Below are positions 53,446-62,855 of a DNA stretch of 64,000 bases, piece after piece (position 1 is the first letter of the stretch; each line of letters starts with the position of its first letter). The DNA is from Maricaulis sp965228215. GTDB taxonomy: Bacteria > Pseudomonadota > Alphaproteobacteria > Caulobacterales > Maricaulaceae. The DNA is taken from positions 2,356,001-2,420,000 of the forward strand of contig OZ245800.1 of assembly GCA_965228215.1 (NCBI GenBank), given 5' to 3'. The notes beneath the pieces were generated by a model. That model saw nothing but the letters and a program-made list of their open reading frames with translations, was not told the origin of the DNA and did not search any database. The translations under genes and the position numbers were made by a program.

Positions 53446-55653
53446 ATGGTCGTCGACATGGACACCTGGCTGGCACAGCTCGCAACCGCTCCGGCGGTTG
53501 CCGAGGGGCTGTGGCTGCAGGCCAGTGCCTGGTTCGCCGAACTGGACCAGGCCGCCATGGTCCGCACCTATTGGCAGGTCCTGAGCGCCGCGACAGTCTA
53601 TGCCGCGATCGCGATCTTCATCTCGTCGGTCGATGACGCCTTCCTGGACCTGTATTTCTGGGTTCTGCAGGCGCAACGCGTGATCACGCGCCCTTTCCGG
53701 CGGGTGCCGACGACCCAGCAATTGATGGAGATGCCCGAAAAGCGCATCGCGATCATGGTCCCGGCCTGGCAGGAAAGCGATGTGATCGCGCGCATGCTGA
53801 TGAATACGCTGACGACGCTGGATTACCAGAATTACGACATCTTCGTCGGTTGCTATCCCAATGACCTGGACACGATCCGCGAGGTTGACCGGGTCGCGAG
53901 TCAGCAGAAACAGGTGATCCGCGCCATGGTCGGTCATCCCGGTCCGACGTCGAAAGCGGACTGTCTGAACTGGATGATCCAGAACATTTTCGCGCACGAG
54001 GAAAAGGCCGGCGTGCGCTACGAGATTTTCGCGATGCAGGACTCCGAGGACGTCATCCACCCGACGTCGTTCAAGGTGGTCAATGCCTATCTCGAACATA
54101 CCGACATGGTGCAGCTGCCGGTCCTGTCGATGCCGCGCAAGTGGAATGAACTCATTCCCTGCCACTACATGGACGAGTTCGCCGAATGGCATGGCAAGGA
54201 CCTGATCGCCCGTTCCGCCCTGACGCGCCTGGTGCCGTCGGCCGGCGTCGCCACATCCTTCTCGCGCCGCTGTATCGAATTGCTGTGCCAGGAGCGCGAG
54301 AACCAGCCCTTCAACACGGACAGTCTGACCGAGGACTATGATGTCGGTCACCGCCTGTTCGAGGAAGGCCTGACATCCGAATTCGTGCGCTACTGGGCCA
54401 AGGTTCCGGTCGGTGAGGTCAAGCGCCGCCATGGCGGGATGAAGACGATCTACCGCAAGGAACTTGTCGGCACGCGGGAATATTTCCCGGACCGGATGGA
54501 CGTCTCGGTAAAGCAGAAGTCCCGCTGGATGCTGGGCATTTCCTATCTGGGCTGGAAACAGCTGGGCTGGATCGGTCCCTTCAGTCACCGCTATTTCCTC
54601 TATCGCGACCGCAAGGCGATCTGGACGGCCCCGACGGGCATGCTGGCCTATGCGATCGTCTTCCAATGGGCCCTGTACTGGCTGGTCGCCAAACTCTTCC
54701 CGACCGTCGGTCCGCTGCCGCCGTTGATTGATCCGACGAGCTGGGTCTGGACGCTGGTCCTGATCAATTTCGCCTTCCTGGTGAACCGGGTTTCCCACCG
54801 CATCATCTTCACGGCTTCAGCCCACGGGCTGAAACATGCCGTTCTGGCGCCGGTGCGCATGGTCGTGGCCAATTATGTCGGCTTTCTCGCCTCGATGCGG
54901 GCCGCTCGCCGTTTTGCCTGGCACATGATCACGGGCGAGCGCATCACCTGGGACAAGACCATGCACGCCTATCCCTCCATGGCTGAGATCCATGGAGAAG
55001 CCCAGACCCTGCGCGATGCGGTAAAATTCTACGGCATCGCCAATGACGAGACGCTGGATGCGCTGGAAGCCGAGGCGAAAAAGACCGACCGCAAGCTCGC
55101 GGAAGTTCTGGTCGCCAAGGGTCATGCCACAGAGGAAGAGATCGCCACTGCCTGGGGCGAGGTTTCCGGCCTGCCCGTGATGGATTTTGATCCGCTCACG
55201 GTCCCCGAGGAAGTCCGCCGCCGGGTGACGCCGGACCTGGCTCGCAAATTCGGTGTCTTCCCGGTCAATGGCGAAAAATCGGAGCCGCGCCTCGCTGTTG
55301 CCGAGCCGATGGACGATGCTCGTCTCGCCGAACTGCAGGACGCGCTCGGCAAGCCCGTCAGCCTGTGCCTCGCGCCGGTCAGCGATATCCGCTTCGGTCT
55401 GCGCTTCGCGTGGGATCGTTCGCCGCTGGAGGCGGATCTGCGCGCCGCCCGCGTTCTCAAACGCCTCGATCTGGCCACGCCGGAACAGATCGAACGCATC
55501 TGGCTGGGTATTCGCCGGGTCACCGACCAGGCCAGCCCGCCCTTCGGATTCATCAAAATCGCCCGCGACTCGGGCATTCTGTCGGATCAGGACTGGAAAA
55601 CCCTGTCCGACAGGGAACCGGACCTGCTGCCTGTCAGCACGCCGGTCAGCTGA
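53446..55653 (+). CDS. Glycosyltransferase with MshEN domain, NfrB-like
   Basis: 735 residues. A membrane span (about 45-62) precedes a GT-2-type glycosyltransferase domain: IMVPAWQESD (103-112), DSED (199-202), TED (295-297) and QKSRW (357-361). Several more spans follow (about 393-480), then a C-terminal MshEN-type domain (from about 550; KLAEVLVAKGHATEEEIATA). MshEN domains bind cyclic-di-GMP. This is the architecture of E. coli NfrB, which makes a secreted polysaccharide under cyclic-di-GMP control. GGGAG precedes the ATG. Confidence 0.9.
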   Translation: MVVDMDTWLAQLATAPAVAEGLWLQASAWFAELDQAAMVRTYWQVLSAATVYAAIAIFISSVDDAFLDLYFWVLQAQRVITRPFRRVPTTQQLMEMPEKRIAIMVPAWQESDVIARMLMNTLTTLDYQNYDIFVGCYPNDLDTIREVDRVASQQKQVIRAMVGHPGPTSKADCLNWMIQNIFAHEEKAGVRYEIFAMQDSEDVIHPTSFKVVNAYLEHTDMVQLPVLSMPRKWNELIPCHYMDEFAEWHGKDLIARSALTRLVPSAGVATSFSRRCIELLCQERENQPFNTDSLTEDYDVGHRLFEEGLTSEFVRYWAKVPVGEVKRRHGGMKTIYRKELVGTREYFPDRMDVSVKQKSRWMLGISYLGWKQLGWIGPFSHRYFLYRDRKAIWTAPTGMLAYAIVFQWALYWLVAKLFPTVGPLPPLIDPTSWVWTLVLINFAFLVNRVSHRIIFTASAHGLKHAVLAPVRMVVANYVGFLASMRAARRFAWHMITGERITWDKTMHAYPSMAEIHGEAQTLRDAVKFYGIANDETLDALEAEAKKTDRKLAEVLVAKGHATEEEIATAWGEVSGLPVMDFDPLTVPEEVRRRVTPDLARKFGVFPVNGEKSEPRLAVAEPMDDARLAELQDALGKPVSLCLAPVSDIRFGLRFAWDRSPLEADLRAARVLKRLDLATPEQIERIWLGIRRVTDQASPPFGFIKIARDSGILSDQDWKTLSDREPDLLPVSTPVS

Positions 55654-55670
55654 TTGGGAAGGAGACAGTC

Positions 55671-57395
55671 ATGTCTGAACAATCACCCCGCAAACCGCGC
55701 CTGCGCTTTACCCGCAAGGCTCTCATTGGCGGCGCCGCGATTGCGGCCATGACCTATGCCTCGACCGCCGGTGCCAGTCTCACGCCCGAACAGGTCGATG
55801 CGGCCCGCAATCACGCCTACTCGCTCAATGCCCAGGGGCGTTGTGTGGAGGCCATACCGGTCTGGGAAGAGCTGGGACGGGCGCTGAGCCTCGCCGGCGA
55901 TTACCTCGACGCCGCCAATTGCGCGATGTCGACCGGTGACCATGTCCGCGCGGTGACCAATCTCTGGGAAGTCGTGCGCCGCCGCGATCAGCTGGATGCC
56001 CAGCAGCAGGTCTATGCCCTGCAATCGCTGGGCTATCAGGCCGAGGCGATCGGTGATTACGACCGCGCCCTGATCGGCTGGGACTACGCGGCCCGGATCA
56101 GCGATAACAGCTATGACAAGCTGATGGCGGCCCGCGCGGCCCGGCTGGCCGGGCGGGAAATGAATGCCCAGACCCGCCTGATGCAATTGCAGGCCGATGA
56201 ATTCCAGGGCGAGACGCTGGCCATGTATTACGACGAACAGTCTGCCGTGCTGCGCTCGACCCAGCCGCAGGCCGCAGCCGCCTACATGCGTCACGCCATC
56301 TCGATCGATGACCAGGCCTGGCGCCGGTTCGATCACGGCCTGATGCTGCGGGAGATCGGTGATCGCGACGGTGCGATCTCGGAATTCCGCCAGGCCCTGG
56401 CGATGCAGCCCGGCGACAGTGATGTGCAGCTCTCCCTGGCCTATGCCTTGCGCGAGGAGGGGGAGAATGACGAGGCCGCAGCCCTGTTCGCCGAAGTCAT
56501 CCGCCATCAGCCCGACAATGCCGATCTGCGCGAGGACATGGGTTATGCCCTCAAGGATGCCGGCCGCGAGGATGAGGCCGTGACCGCCTTCATCGGCGTG
56601 ATCGAGGCCATTGAACGGTCCGGCCAGGCCGAAGCCCAGGCCGAGCGTCTCTACCGCGTGCGCCGCGAGGTCACGGAGCTGGAGCGTGACTTCACGGGCT
56701 TTGCCTATGTGACCTATCGCGACGAGGGTGTGACGCTGGGCAATGGCATCCAGCAGAACAATGCCTATTCCTCGATCGGCGGTGAAGTCGCCTGGCGGCC
56801 GGACGGTCTCTACGAGAATGGTCGCGGGATCAGCCTCTTCGCCCGCGGCAATGCGGCCCTGGAACCGGGTTCGTTCAGCCTTCGGGAAGACACGACGCAG
56901 CTAGGTGTGGGTGTGCGCTGGAAACCCTTCCAGGAGCAGAATTTCACCCTGTCTGCCGAACGTCTCATCGCCGCCGGCGACCTGGCGCGCGACGACTGGC
57001 TGCTGCGGGCCAGTTATGGCTGGACAAACGGCTATGACTGGGAGCCCGTGCGCGACAACTGGAACTATACCAGCGTCTACGCGGACGTGGCCTATATCCC
57101 GGGCGATGATGAATATCTCGGTGCCTATGCCCAGTTCCGCCAGGGGCGTCGCTTCAAGACCGGTGAAGGCTGGGCCGTGACGCCCTATGCCACCGTGATC
57201 GCGCAGTATTACGACGATCAATTCGGCTCTGACGAGCGTATCGAAGCGGGTGTCGGCGTCTCGGTGTCGCGCTGGTTCGACCAGGATGACCACCACGCCT
57301 ATCGCCGCCGGGTCGATTTCGACGTCGAATACCTGCACGGCGTCGACGGCAGCAATGACAGCGCGATCATGGGCCGGGTGGTGTTCAGCTTCTAG
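55671..57395 (+). CDS. NfrA-like TPR and outer-membrane protein
   Basis: 574 residues. Signal peptide about 1-35 (KALIGGAAIAAMTYAST, ending AGA). Then TPR-like helical repeats (about 36-330, such as DDQAWRRFDHGLMLREIGDR) and a C-terminal domain (about 350-574) that resembles the C-terminal region of phage N4 adsorption protein A and ends in VVFSF, an outer-membrane barrel signature. E. coli NfrA is the export porin for the NfrB product. AAGGAG precedes the ATG. It forms the last gene of the three-gene cluster. Confidence 0.86.
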   Translation: MSEQSPRKPRLRFTRKALIGGAAIAAMTYASTAGASLTPEQVDAARNHAYSLNAQGRCVEAIPVWEELGRALSLAGDYLDAANCAMSTGDHVRAVTNLWEVVRRRDQLDAQQQVYALQSLGYQAEAIGDYDRALIGWDYAARISDNSYDKLMAARAARLAGREMNAQTRLMQLQADEFQGETLAMYYDEQSAVLRSTQPQAAAAYMRHAISIDDQAWRRFDHGLMLREIGDRDGAISEFRQALAMQPGDSDVQLSLAYALREEGENDEAAALFAEVIRHQPDNADLREDMGYALKDAGREDEAVTAFIGVIEAIERSGQAEAQAERLYRVRREVTELERDFTGFAYVTYRDEGVTLGNGIQQNNAYSSIGGEVAWRPDGLYENGRGISLFARGNAALEPGSFSLREDTTQLGVGVRWKPFQEQNFTLSAERLIAAGDLARDDWLLRASYGWTNGYDWEPVRDNWNYTSVYADVAYIPGDDEYLGAYAQFRQGRRFKTGEGWAVTPYATVIAQYYDDQFGSDERIEAGVGVSVSRWFDQDDHHAYRRRVDFDVEYLHGVDGSNDSAIMGRVVFSF

Positions 57396-57418
57396 CGGGG
57401 CTCAGCTTCCAGCGGGGC

Positions 57419-57790
57419 TCAGGGTGCCAACCCGAACTCGCGCTGCTTGGTCTTCGTCAGCGTGGCCGCCACGATCCGGTGGGCCTCGCTGACATAGGCC
57501 TTGATATCCTCATCGCTCAGCACGCTGCCCGGCCGGGCCTGGATCCATTTGGCCCGCGCCAGATAGGGTGCGGGAGCCAGGCCGTCCTGTTCGCTGAGAA
57601 TTTCAAACGAGGTGTTGGAGCATTTGAACGAGACACGTTCCTCGTCCGGCTCGCCCTTGTTCGTCCAGGTGGAATAGATCGCGAAGATCTTGCCGCCGAC
57701 CTTCCACACGGACGCATTGCCCCACTGCACGACATTGGTGGTGGCGATCAGGCTGGCGCAATAGGCGTTGAAATCATCACGGCTGAGCAT
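57419..57790 (-). CDS. MmcQ/YjbR family protein
   Basis: 123 residues. The pattern LSRDDFNAYCASL, then WGNASVWKVGGKIFAIYS and a C-terminal half with EILSEQDGLAPAPYLARAKW matches the MmcQ/YjbR (DNA-binding-like) family. The biological role is not established. The start lies 1 base after the GST stop, so it is translationally coupled; the longer frame to 57871 overlaps the GST end and is not needed. Confidence 0.85.
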   Translation of the reverse strand: MLSRDDFNAYCASLIATTNVVQWGNASVWKVGGKIFAIYSTWTNKGEPDEERVSFKCSNTSFEILSEQDGLAPAPYLARAKWIQARPGSVLSDEDIKAYVSEAHRIVAATLTKTKQREFGLAP

Positions 57791-57791
57791 C

Positions 57792-58466
57792 TCAGCCGGA
57801 ATAGAAGTCGTATTCTCCGCCGCGTTCAATAGCGCGCTTGTAGGCATCACGTTGCTGGATGCGGTCGACAAAGGCCTTGAGATGCGGATGCGTCTTCTTG
57901 GTCAGACCGCCGCGGGCGACCGCCGCTTCCAGAGGATAGCTCATCTGGATGTCGGCGCCGGTCAGGCTGTCGCCGGCGAACCAGTCGCGCTCGGACAGCT
58001 CGCCTTCCATGAAGTCGAGCAGTTTCTGGATCTCGGGCAGGGCGAAACCCTGGCGGATCTGTTTGGCGATACCCTTGGCCACCGGTTTGGCGAAGAAAGG
58101 CATCTTGGCCATCTCCATGCGATCCGCGATCAGTTTCACGAGCAGCGGGGTCATGACCGAGCCCTCGGCGAAATGCATGAAATAGACATAGCGGCGATAA
58201 TCCGCGGATGCCGTGTCGGGCTTCAACCCGCCGCCATATGTGTCCGCGAGGTATTCGATGATGGCTCCGGACTCGGCAATGACAGCATCACCGTCGGTCA
58301 GGACCGGTGCCTTGCCCAGCGGATGGATCTGTTTCAGCGAATCGGGCGCACGGATGGTCTCCGGATCGCGCTCGTATTTCTTGATCTCGTATTCGAGACC
58401 GAGCTCTTCCAGCATCCACAGAATGCGCTGGGACCGGGAATTGTTGAGATGGTGGACCGTTATCAT
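57792..58466 (-). CDS. Glutathione S-transferase family protein
   Basis: 224 residues. The thioredoxin-like N-terminal domain is about 1-80 (VHHLNNSRSQRILWMLEELG, HPLGKAPVL, and AVIAESGAIIEYLADTYG containing the cis-Pro and Ser-Glu glutathione-binding motifs). The helical C-terminal domain has GDSLTGADIQMSYPLEA. Catalytic serine is probably Ser10 or Ser12. Substrate unknown. Confidence 0.92.
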   Translation of the reverse strand: MITVHHLNNSRSQRILWMLEELGLEYEIKKYERDPETIRAPDSLKQIHPLGKAPVLTDGDAVIAESGAIIEYLADTYGGGLKPDTASADYRRYVYFMHFAEGSVMTPLLVKLIADRMEMAKMPFFAKPVAKGIAKQIRQGFALPEIQKLLDFMEGELSERDWFAGDSLTGADIQMSYPLEAAVARGGLTKKTHPHLKAFVDRIQQRDAYKRAIERGGEYDFYSG

Positions 58467-58565
58467 GCCGCTACCCCTGGATAATCCAATGGCACTTCCC
58501 CCCGAAGGCCAGGGAAAGAAATAGGGCGCACAGCCGCGTTCGCAAAGGCGGCACGCTGCGTGAAA

Positions 58566-58889
58566 TTATTCCATGAGGGATTCGAGGGGGTCACCGAGCG
58601 GCGGCGACCAGCCTGGAAGGTCCATCCCGAATTCGAGAGAGCAGCGCCGCAAAAGGCGCGACAGGGCGCTGACGAGGTCTTTGCGACCATTCGCCAGGTC
58701 AAGAACGGTAAACTCACTGAGCCGGACCACGTGGCCGACATAAATGTGGCCGTTGTCGGCGAGCGCAAAGGCCAGTTCGATCAGGTGGGGCGTGCGGCTG
58801 CAGAAGGTCAGGATATCCTGGTCCACTTCCGGGCAACGCCGGGAGTTCTGCCAGATCCAGTCGTAATTGGTTTGTTCCGCAGCGCTCAT
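58566..58889 (-). CDS. Small protein, function unknown
   Basis: 107 residues, soluble, mainly helical (CPEVDQDILTFCSRTPHLIE, LANGRKDLVSALSRLLRRCS). No family is recognised. The ATG at 58889 (MSAAEQ) has only a weak ribosome site; the longer frame to 58964 has no better support. Conserved-looking acidic and Cys residues, but no metal-site pattern. Confidence 0.5.
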   Translation of the reverse strand: MSAAEQTNYDWIWQNSRRCPEVDQDILTFCSRTPHLIELAFALADNGHIYVGHVVRLSEFTVLDLANGRKDLVSALSRLLRRCSLEFGMDLPGWSPPLGDPLESLME

Positions 58890-59044
58890 GTCAGGCTCAA
58901 TAGATAGTGATCGAGAAGTCCGTAGCCACAATATATTGTGTGCGGTCGGGCTTGCGGAATTCATATCCTATGCATCGCTGGTGAGAGTTGTGGATAAACA
59001 ACCAAGGAGAGGAAGGCTGGCAAGGATCGCGCGTTCCTGACGCA

Positions 59045-59072
59045 CGAAAGGCCGCGCGGGGGCGGCCTTTCG
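59045..59072. terminator. Strong hairpin, possible terminator
   Basis: CGAAAGGCCGC (59045-59055) pairs perfectly with GCGGCCTTTCG (59062-59072). A T run is lacking on the outer side, so it may end transcription only weakly for either neighbour. Confidence 0.5.
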
Positions 59073-59111
59073 ACATGAAACGAGTGCATTGTTTGCGGGG
59101 ATATGCCGGGT

Positions 59112-59900
59112 CTAGACGTCGACCCAGTTCACCCGAACTCCCAGCTGGTTGAAGACATCGTCCCAATATCCGCGCAGGGCGTTGCGTTGTTCCGATTCCC
59201 AGCTACGGCGCGGGATCAGCCGGATCTCTATCGATACACCGCGCAGATTATCGCCATAGGTTTCGCGAATCGCATTGGCGACTTCGTCGGCATCCGGCAC
59301 ACGACGGCGCAAGGATCCGCGACCGCGGCCGTATACCGTGAAGATCTCGGAATTCTGCAGCATGTCCGACACCAGCACGATGCGCCGTCCCGGGACGGTC
59401 CGATCGAAATTCGGGTCCTGGCTGAGGCGGGCCAGGGCTTCGATGATCGGGCTGTTGGGCGCGTCCTTGGGCGTCACCAGGTCGGCGAGGGCGCGGTCCA
59501 GCGGGTCTGCGAACAGGGCTTCGTAACGAGCCTGGACGCGTTCCGGATTGCGGTAGAGCGGATTGACCTGTTCACCCGCCCCCGGATTGCACAGCGAGAA
59601 ACTATTGGTATTGCGCAGCTGGCCGCTCTCGTTGAGTTCGTAGAGGGAGAGGCGTTCCCCCACTCCGAGGCGGTCGCGTTCGGACAGGATCAGGTCACCG
59701 ATCGAATCAGCCTGGTCGGCGGAATAGAGGTCGGTCTTGTCGATCACCACGACCCGATGGGGCGGTACGGCTCCGACGAGACACAGCGTCTGGCTGTCAT
59801 ACTCTTCGGGCTGAAGGGTGAGGTAGAGGTAGGTGATTCCGCCGAGCACAGCGGCAATCAGAAACAGATTGAACAGACCTATGGCGTCGCGTCCGGACAT
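59112..59900 (-). CDS. Membrane-anchored vWA-like protein, function unknown
   Basis: 262 residues. One N-terminal span (about 9-28, IGLFNLFLIAAVLGGITYLY) anchors a single domain with the topology of von Willebrand A folds: first strand and metal-site-like loop VVVIDKTDLYSADQ (about 53-66), and RRIVLVSDMLQNSEIF further on, as in the D-x-[ST] and T/SD loops. GERLSLYELNESG is a further strand. GGAGGG precedes the ATG at 59900. It lies 57 bases after the next upstream gene on the strand and probably acts with it. Confidence 0.65.
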   Translation of the reverse strand: MSGRDAIGLFNLFLIAAVLGGITYLYLTLQPEEYDSQTLCLVGAVPPHRVVVIDKTDLYSADQADSIGDLILSERDRLGVGERLSLYELNESGQLRNTNSFSLCNPGAGEQVNPLYRNPERVQARYEALFADPLDRALADLVTPKDAPNSPIIEALARLSQDPNFDRTVPGRRIVLVSDMLQNSEIFTVYGRGRGSLRRRVPDADEVANAIRETYGDNLRGVSIEIRLIPRRSWESEQRNALRGYWDDVFNQLGVRVNWVDV

Positions 59901-59957
59901 TCCCCCCTCCGTCGCTTGAGTTCTGCGGGGCATGACGCCCCGCAATCATTCGCTGTA

Positions 59958-60875
59958 CTAGCGGTTGGTCGGACCTGCAAGGTCGCGGCAGATCTCATCC
60001 AGGAGATCCTTGGCTTCCACCAGCTGCTCGAGTTCCTTCTCGCTCAGCTTCTTGGCTTCCTTCCAGCCGGCCTCCAGGGACTTCTCCAAATCCTGTGCAG
60101 CCGATTCCAGGCGACGGGTGACACCGCCATAACCGGGGATCGCGTCGTCGAAGGTCCGGCCCTTGAAGGCCGCGATGGCCGCGAAGGTCGTACCCAGGAT
60201 GAAGAGCAGCAGAGCTTCCAGCGTTTCGAAACCGAACGGGTTGAAGCGGGCCTCGGTAACGGGGCTCAGGACTTCACCGGTCACGGCTGCGCCGCCCAGG
60301 GCCAGCGTGGCCGCATTCAGTTCCAGCAGGTCGCGGAAGTGCGCCGCCGTCAGGTTCAGCGCCAGCAGGGCGATGACCGTCAGGCCGACCGCCATGGCGG
60401 CGAGGGCACCGTTGACCTTCTTGTGCGGGTTCGACATGTGGCGCAGGCCGACAAAGCCGATCAGGAAGAAGGCCGCGATCACGTTGGTGAAGGAGACGGT
60501 GATGGCTTGCAGCCAGCCGCCCAGCAGACCCAGATCGGAACCGGTCGAGAAGAAATAGGCGTTCGCCATGCCCTCGAAGAGGACCAGGGTTGCCAGGATC
60601 GAGAAGTGCAGGATGTGCGACTTGGGATAAACCGCAGCCCGGTCGATCGGACGGACCGGCGCGGCGCCTTCAGCGGCGTCCTCGTCGATGGCGCCGCCCC
60701 AGGTGCGGCGGAATTTCAGAAGATCCTCGCGGCGCGCTTCGGCAATTGCGATGGCGCGACCCAGCTGGATCATTTCGCCCGGTGCGCGAACGTCACGGAA
60801 TTCCGCGAGTTCGGGTCTCAGTTCCGGCGTAGATCCGGAGCCCAATCCGGATTGTTCCTTGATGTCAAAGGGCAT
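59958..60875 (-). CDS. Multi-span membrane protein, function unknown
   Basis: 305 residues. A cytoplasmic N-terminal 85 residues is followed by about five spans (about 89-107, 118-141, 156-175, 196-210, 223-237) and a C-terminal coiled-coil-like helix (about 250-300; RLESAAQDLEKSLEAGWKEA). No family is recognised. It directly precedes the vWA-like gene, and the pair may form a membrane complex; there is no evidence for its purpose. Confidence 0.6.
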   Translation of the reverse strand: MPFDIKEQSGLGSGSTPELRPELAEFRDVRAPGEMIQLGRAIAIAEARREDLLKFRRTWGGAIDEDAAEGAAPVRPIDRAAVYPKSHILHFSILATLVLFEGMANAYFFSTGSDLGLLGGWLQAITVSFTNVIAAFFLIGFVGLRHMSNPHKKVNGALAAMAVGLTVIALLALNLTAAHFRDLLELNAATLALGGAAVTGEVLSPVTEARFNPFGFETLEALLLFILGTTFAAIAAFKGRTFDDAIPGYGGVTRRLESAAQDLEKSLEAGWKEAKKLSEKELEQLVEAKDLLDEICRDLAGPTNR

Positions 60876-61056
60876 GGCCTCCCCCCTTTTTGGTCGTACT
60901 GGTTCGGTACAGCCAACAGGGTTAATGACGAAATGTGGCGCCGAATGGGGCCGATTCTGGCCATTTGTGGATGAATTGCGGCAAAAACATACAGCCCTAT
61001 ATTAATCTGCAATTCATCTGACAGGCGAAAAGCCGAGCGGGGAGGGAGTTCCAGGG

Positions 61057-62838
61057 ATGACAACATCCAGGCGTGACTTGTTGAAGACGGGTGTGATGGC
61101 TTCAGTCGGTGTGGGCGTGTCCGCCTGCGCAACGACGTCAGCATCGACGGAGCAGAATGCCAATGCCCTGGCCGATGCGGTCGGGGCCGGCGTGCCCGAA
61201 GCAGACGCCGGTGCGGGAATCACCTCGCGCACCGTCGCAGCGGCCGAACAGCTTGCCGGTGTCACCTATACCGACGCTGAGCGTGAGCAATTGCTGCTTG
61301 ATATTGATGGCTGGATTGCCCGGGCCGGTCGCTTGCGTGCGTTTGAAAAGCCCAACGACCTTCACCCCGCAACTGTTTTCGACCCGCGTCTTCCCGGCAA
61401 GCAATACCGGGCTCAGGAGAATCGTCTGCAGCGGTCGTCAACGAGCGCCGGCGAGCTCCCGTCGGATGATACGGCAATCGCCTTCGCACCCGTCTGGAAA
61501 CAGGCGCAATGGATTGAATCGGGCGCGCTGACATCCTCACGGCTTACCGAAATCTATCTCGACCGCATTGAACGTCATGGTGCGGCGCTGGAGTGTTTCG
61601 TCACGGTGACGCCCGAAATCGCTCGTCGCCAGGCGGCCCAGGCGGATGCCCTCAGGGAACGCGGGGTCTATCGCGGTCCGTTGCACGGCATTCCCTACGG
61701 TATGAAAGACATCATCGATGTCGCCGGCGTGAAGGCGACCTGGGGTGCCACCCCCTACAAGGATCGGGTGGCCGACGAGACTGCGTTGATCGCGGGCATG
61801 CTGCGCGATGCGGGCGCCGTCCTGCTCGGCAAGACCACGAATGGCGCCATCGCGTATGGCGATCGCTGGTTTGATGGCATCACGCGCAATCCCTGGAATA
61901 CGGATGAAGGGTCGTCGGGGTCGAGCGCGGGCTCTGCCTCGGCAACGGCAGCTGGGCTTGTCAGTTTCGGCATTGGTACGGAGACGCTGGGCTCCATCGT
62001 CTCGCCGTCGCATCGGTGCGGCACAACCGGATTGCGCCCGACTTTCGGCCGGGTCTCGCGGCATGGTGCGATGGCGCTTTGCTGGACGCTCGACAAGATC
62101 GGACCGATCTGCCGCAGCGTGGAAGATACGGCGATCGTTCTCGCCGCCATCAATGGTTTCGATGTGCAGGATCCCAGCTCGATTGATCATGGGCTCGACA
62201 TCGATGCGGGGGCCGATGTCCGCGGTATGCGTGTCGGCTGGAATCCGGCCTGGTTCGAGAACGCGACGCCGGCCGACCGGGCCATGCTGGATGCGGCCCG
62301 CGATGCCGGGGTCGAACTGGTCGAGGTCTCGCTGCCCGACTTGCCGTACGACACGCTGCTGACCGCCGTCGAGGCGGAATCCGCGGCGGCGTTTGAGCAC
62401 CTCACGCTGAGCAATGAAGATGACACGCTGGTCTGGCAGGACCCGCCGGCCTGGCCCAATACCTGGCGGCGGGCCCGTTTCATCTCCGCGATCGACCTGA
62501 TCAATGCCGACAGGCTGCGTCGCCGGGTGATGGAAGAGATGGACGCCCTGTTCGAGACGGTCGACGCCCTGATCGCGCCGAATTTTGCCGCAGGCCTGCT
62601 GGTGATCACGAATTACACCGGCCACCCGCAGCTGGCGATCAAGTCCGGTTACAACGACCAGCCGACACGATCGATTTTCGGTACGGCAGCCGGTGATGAT
62701 CCGCAGAACCATCGGGTTCCACAGACGACCAGTCTCTGGGCACCCCTGTTCGAGGAAGGCCGTCTGATCGCGCTGGGGCGCGAGATCGAGCAGCGACTCG
62801 GCGTGTCTGACGATCATCCGCCGGAATTCTATCGCTAG
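61057..62838 (+). CDS. Tat-exported lipoprotein amidase
   Basis: 593 residues of the amidase-signature family. The N-terminus has a Tat motif (SRRDLLKTG) and a lipobox (VGVSAC, about Cys27), so a folded, lipid-anchored periplasmic enzyme is predicted. The catalytic triad is visible: Lys217 in YGMKDIID, the cis-serine in EGSSGSSAGS, and the nucleophilic serine in GTETLGSI. An extra N-terminal region of about 100 residues precedes the core. Substrate unknown; related to glutamyl-tRNA amidotransferase A but not part of it. Confidence 0.9.
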   Translation: MTTSRRDLLKTGVMASVGVGVSACATTSASTEQNANALADAVGAGVPEADAGAGITSRTVAAAEQLAGVTYTDAEREQLLLDIDGWIARAGRLRAFEKPNDLHPATVFDPRLPGKQYRAQENRLQRSSTSAGELPSDDTAIAFAPVWKQAQWIESGALTSSRLTEIYLDRIERHGAALECFVTVTPEIARRQAAQADALRERGVYRGPLHGIPYGMKDIIDVAGVKATWGATPYKDRVADETALIAGMLRDAGAVLLGKTTNGAIAYGDRWFDGITRNPWNTDEGSSGSSAGSASATAAGLVSFGIGTETLGSIVSPSHRCGTTGLRPTFGRVSRHGAMALCWTLDKIGPICRSVEDTAIVLAAINGFDVQDPSSIDHGLDIDAGADVRGMRVGWNPAWFENATPADRAMLDAARDAGVELVEVSLPDLPYDTLLTAVEAESAAAFEHLTLSNEDDTLVWQDPPAWPNTWRRARFISAIDLINADRLRRRVMEEMDALFETVDALIAPNFAAGLLVITNYTGHPQLAIKSGYNDQPTRSIFGTAAGDDPQNHRVPQTTSLWAPLFEEGRLIALGREIEQRLGVSDDHPPEFYR

Positions 62839-62855
62839 CGCCTCGGGAGCACGCC

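Noticed and set aside
57394..57422. Direct repeat AGCGGGGCTCAG spanning the stop codons of nfrA-like and yjbR genes
   Set aside because: Only two short copies 5 bases apart; best seen as a small local duplication, not an attachment site.
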